A program made the position numbers and the translations under genes. A DNA stretch of 64,000 nt, from contig CAZCIU010000005.1 of NCBI GenBank assembly GCA_964498765.1, positions 1 through 64,000 of the forward strand, read 5' to 3'. The notes under the pieces are model-generated. The model searched no databases. It was not told the DNA's origin and saw nothing but the letters and a program-made list of their open reading frames with translations. Shown here in pieces: positions 61,684 through 64,000 of the stretch (the stretch's first letter is position 1; each line of letters starts with the position of its first letter). Origin of the DNA: UPXZ01 sp964498765 (GTDB taxonomy: Bacteria; Bacteroidota; Bacteroidia; Bacteroidales; Paludibacteraceae).

Positions 61684-62643
61684 ATGAGTTCTGAAAAAGC
61701 ACGAGCAGGAAGAAATCAAACGCTAACTCTAAGCGACGTAGAACGCGAGGAGTTAGCGTTCAATCTTTATTTTCCAAAGAAAAAACAATCCTTGGAATTA
61801 GATACTATTTTAAATAAAACAGTCGTTTCAGATTTGTTTGATGTACTTGACTTTCTTCCCGAAAGTTTTGCAGACCTGATTATCATTGATCCGCCGTACA
61901 ATTTAAGTCGTGATTTTCACGGATTTAAGTTCAAAGCAACTGATGACAAGTCCTATCTTGACTATCTTCGTTCGTGGTTTCCGCAGATAGTGAAATGCTT
62001 GAAACCGAACGGTTCGCTCTATCTTTGTGGCGACTGGAAAAACACAGCTGCTCTGCAGCAAGTGATGAACGAACATTTGAATGTAATAAATCGTATTACC
62101 TGGCAGCGTGAGAAAGGTCGCGGAGCAAAATCCAACTGGAAAAACGCGATGGAAGATATTTGGTTTGGTGTGAAAAATCCAGACGATTATTACTTCGACG
62201 TGGAAGCCGTGAAAATGAAGCGGCAAGTGATTGCACCCTATAAAAAAGACGGCAAACCGAAAGATTGGGAAGAAACTGACGATGGAAATTTCCGCATCAC
62301 CTACCCTTCCAATTTTTGGGACGATATCAGCATTCCATTCTGGTCGATGCCCGAAAACACCGATCATCCCACACAAAAACCGGAAAAATTAATTGCGAAA
62401 TTAATTCTTGCGAGTTGTCCGGTAAATGGAGTTGTTTTTGATCCGTTTTTGGGTTCAGGCACAATTTCCGTGGTTGCCAAAAAGCTAAATCGCCAGTTTA
62501 TCGGCATAGAAATGAACGAAGAATATGCGCTTTGGGCAGAAAAACGGCTGAAGATGGCAGATGAAAAAACGGAAATTCAAGGATATGCAGATGGTGTTTT
62601 TTGGGAAAGAAACACGTTGAAATTCAGAAATAAAGGGAAATAA
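61684..62643 (+). CDS. orphan DNA methyltransferase, beta-class (probably N6-adenine)
   Basis: 319 aa from the ATG at 61684; a TTG two codons earlier is possible but weaker. Catalytic motif D69-P-P-Y72 (LIIIDPPYNLSRDFHGFKF) comes before the SAM-binding motif FDPFLGSGT (from residue 252), which is the beta-class order and suggests N6-adenine methylation, with N4-cytosine not excluded. The middle segment (TWQREKGRGAKSNWKNAMED, WSMPENTDHPTQKPEKL) is standard for the family. No restriction enzyme or specificity gene adjoins it, so it may serve epigenetic regulation or protection from phage enzymes. Recognition site unknown. Confidence 0.92.
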   Translation: MSSEKARAGRNQTLTLSDVEREELAFNLYFPKKKQSLELDTILNKTVVSDLFDVLDFLPESFADLIIIDPPYNLSRDFHGFKFKATDDKSYLDYLRSWFPQIVKCLKPNGSLYLCGDWKNTAALQQVMNEHLNVINRITWQREKGRGAKSNWKNAMEDIWFGVKNPDDYYFDVEAVKMKRQVIAPYKKDGKPKDWEETDDGNFRITYPSNFWDDISIPFWSMPENTDHPTQKPEKLIAKLILASCPVNGVVFDPFLGSGTISVVAKKLNRQFIGIEMNEEYALWAEKRLKMADEKTEIQGYADGVFWERNTLKFRNKGK

Positions 62644-62665
62644 GCTAGTCTTATTTCATAAAAAA

Positions 62666-62694
62666 AACAAAGGAACCGAGAAGGTTCCTTTGTT
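62666..62694. terminator. bidirectional terminator
   Basis: AACAAAGGAACC (62666-62677) pairs with GGTTCCTTTGTT (62683-62694) around GAGAA, between convergent genes. Confidence 0.9.
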
Positions 62695-62714
62695 GCAAAT
62701 GAATAAAACACGAA

Positions 62715-63260
62715 TTATTTATATTCGTCTAAAATTTTCTTCACTCCATCCGGCGAAACACGTCCATACACTTTTTCGCCGACCATCACCACCGGTGCCA
62801 ATCCACAAGCTCCTACGCAGCGTAAGCAACTGATAGAGAACTTCATATCAGGTGTAGTTTCTCCCACGCCAATGCTCAATTCTCTCTTAAATTCATCCAG
62901 AATTTTTTCCGCTCCACGCACATAGCACGCAGTGCCCAGACAAATGGAAATCGGAAAATCGCCTTTCGGCTTCATGGTGAAATAAGAGTAAAACGTCACA
63001 ATTCCGTACACATGCGCAACCGACACGCCGACTTTGCAAGCAATTACTTCCTGAACTTCAGCCGGAAGATAGCCAAACGTAGATTGAGTTTCGTGCAGAA
63101 TATTGATTAGTTCGCCCGGTTCATTGTCATAAGACTCGCATATATCCATGATTTTTTGAATTTTATCATCGGATAATTTATGCTTGACTTCTAATTTATC
63201 TTTTTCAGAAGGTGTAAAATCCTGCCCTTCTTGAGAATCTATTAATGTTCTTGGAATCAT
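62715..63260 (-). CDS. NuoE-like [2Fe-2S] subunit of an [FeFe]-hydrogenase
   Basis: 181 aa. The thioredoxin-fold 24-kDa family: four cysteines for a [2Fe-2S] cluster in CLGTACYVRGAEKIL and ISCLRCVGACGLAPVVMV, plus ETQSTFGYLPAEVQEVIA and IVTFYSYFTMKPKG. Such proteins carry electrons in NADH dehydrogenase or in multimeric NAD(P)- or ferredoxin-linked hydrogenases (HydC/HndA). Because the next gene upstream is an [FeFe]-hydrogenase catalytic subunit in the same direction, 36 bases away, the hydrogenase role is favoured. The NuoF-like partner would lie outside the window. Confidence 0.9.
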   Translation of the reverse strand: MIPRTLIDSQEGQDFTPSEKDKLEVKHKLSDDKIQKIMDICESYDNEPGELINILHETQSTFGYLPAEVQEVIACKVGVSVAHVYGIVTFYSYFTMKPKGDFPISICLGTACYVRGAEKILDEFKRELSIGVGETTPDMKFSISCLRCVGACGLAPVVMVGEKVYGRVSPDGVKKILDEYK

Positions 63261-63296
63261 ATCTTTAGTTTTTTCAGATTATCAAAATATTCCCAC

Positions 63297-64000
63297 TTAA
63301 TGATGAATAGTCACTTCATCGCTCTTATTGTAATAGTGCGTGTGTAGCAAACTGTGCGCTTTTTCGCCGCCCGGTTCGCCCAAGAATTCATCGTACAATT
63401 TGATAATGTACGGATTTTCATGCGATTTTCGAAGCGTTTTTCTTTCATCTTCAGAATAAATAGCGTTCGCTCTCGCTGCCAAAATCTCACTGTGACCATG
63501 ATGGAATGGCTGTCCGCCACCGCCGATACATCCGCCAGGACAGGCCATAATCTCGATAGCATGATATTTTGAACGTCCGGCTCGAACTTCATTCAACAGT
63601 TTTCTGGCATTTCCCAGTCCGTGTGCAATTCCGATATTCACCGGCAATCCATCAAAATCGATTGTTGCAGAGCGAATGCCTTCTACACCGCGAAGTTCGT
63701 GGAATTCAATCGTCTCCAAGGATTTTCCAGTAAATAATTCATAAGCCGTACGACAAGCTGCTTCAATTACACCACCCGTATTTCCAAAAATTACTCCGGC
63801 ACCGGTCGATTCACCAAGTGGTGTGTCGAAATCTTCATCCGGCAAATTGTGGAAATCGATGTTGGCTTGCTTAATAAACTGAGCCAATTCACGAGTTGAC
63901 ATAGAGTAATCCACATCCGGATTTCCATCCACTTTGAATTCGTCGCGCTGACATTCGTATTTTTTAGCCAAGCAAGGCATGATAGAAACCACTATCAAAT
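63297..64000 (-). CDS. [FeFe]-hydrogenase catalytic subunit, C-terminal part (cut by window edge)
   Basis: About 233 aa visible, all from the C-terminal H-cluster domain; the start lies beyond 64000. The H-cluster motifs MPCLAKKYECQRDE (L2) and MACPGGCIGGGGQPFHHG (L3) are intact, and TGAGVIFGNTGGVIEAACR matches the domain. The first H-cluster motif (TSCCPxW type) would be upstream, outside the window. It catalyses reversible proton reduction to H2 and with the NuoE-like subunit likely forms a multimeric hydrogenase of a fermenting anaerobe. A Met at 63998 is internal, not a start. The tail is ordinary for HydA/HndD. Confidence 0.93.
   Translation of the reverse strand, partial: LIVVSIMPCLAKKYECQRDEFKVDGNPDVDYSMSTRELAQFIKQANIDFHNLPDEDFDTPLGESTGAGVIFGNTGGVIEAACRTAYELFTGKSLETIEFHELRGVEGIRSATIDFDGLPVNIGIAHGLGNARKLLNEVRAGRSKYHAIEIMACPGGCIGGGGQPFHHGHSEILAARANAIYSEDERKTLRKSHENPYIIKLYDEFLGEPGGEKAHSLLHTHYYNKSDEVTIHH

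Noticed and set aside
61684..62643. Restriction-modification or other defence island
   Set aside because: Only the methyltransferase is present; neighbours are an aldo/keto reductase and hydrogenase genes.

Overview
The window looks like part of a draft (scaffolded) genome of an anaerobic Bacteroidota, most likely order Bacteroidales near Paludibacteraceae/Dysgonomonadaceae. The reasons are AT-rich DNA, promoter motifs of the Bacteroidetes -7 type (TAnnTTTG), two secreted proteins with type IX secretion (T9SS) C-terminal sorting domains, Bacteroidetes-specific families (DUF4783 next to nadC, DUF5009, ORF6N), a Bacteroidales-type serC-serA pair, and an [FeFe]-hydrogenase operon at the right edge that suggests fermentation. 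There are two 100-N gaps (4391-4490 and 11909-12008). The second is false: the same 55 bp lies on both sides, and collapsing it restores one outer-membrane protein gene. I saw no rRNA, tRNA, CRISPR array, transposase or integrase.

Layout. 1-5.6 kb: a 43/44-bp tandem repeat array made of palindromes with compensating changes, then a large T9SS surface protein (leucine-rich-like front, eight InlB-type repeats) bracketed by copies of a 20-bp palindrome, then two small unknown genes. 6.1-8.9 kb: an ABC importer (binding lipoprotein, ATPase, permease) whose spacers are filled with short repeats. 9-14.7 kb (minus): small outer-membrane protein, release factor 3, FadL-like barrel, and a Tyr/Gly/Trp- and Ser/Arg-rich secreted protein. 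15-26.6 kb: prmA; rlmH with a very large NtrY-like sensor kinase; DUF4783-nadC; a cytidylate-kinase-like gene behind a structured leader; UDP-glucose dehydrogenase; serC-serA. 27-35 kb (minus): secreted hydrolase, an unknown protein flanked by two MITE-like elements, mutS cotranscribed with an ORF6N gene and a broken Bro-N gene, and a glycosyltransferase.

35-55 kb is rich in glycan and peptide breakdown: DUF5009 membrane acyltransferase, T9SS alpha-L-fucosidase, OPT peptide transporter, pullulanase, Dcp dipeptidase, CBM9-like protein, Ser-type sulfatase, beta-mannosidase, CutC and beta-hexosaminidase. Together they could take apart fucosylated, sulfated, mannose- and GlcNAc-containing glycans and import peptides, but no SusC/SusD pair is present, so it is not a classical polysaccharide utilization locus. 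55.7-62.6 kb (plus): murF, a coiled-coil membrane protein, FKBP lipoprotein, TPM-domain protein, LemA, aldo/keto reductase and an orphan DNA methyltransferase. 62.7-64 kb (minus): NuoE-like subunit and the C-terminal part of the [FeFe]-hydrogenase catalytic subunit, cut by the window edge.

The most unusual features are non-coding: the palindromic array at the left end, the three-hairpin leader before 21787, the two MITE-like elements around 28761-29933, and a repeat of about 53 bp that precedes two unrelated start codons.
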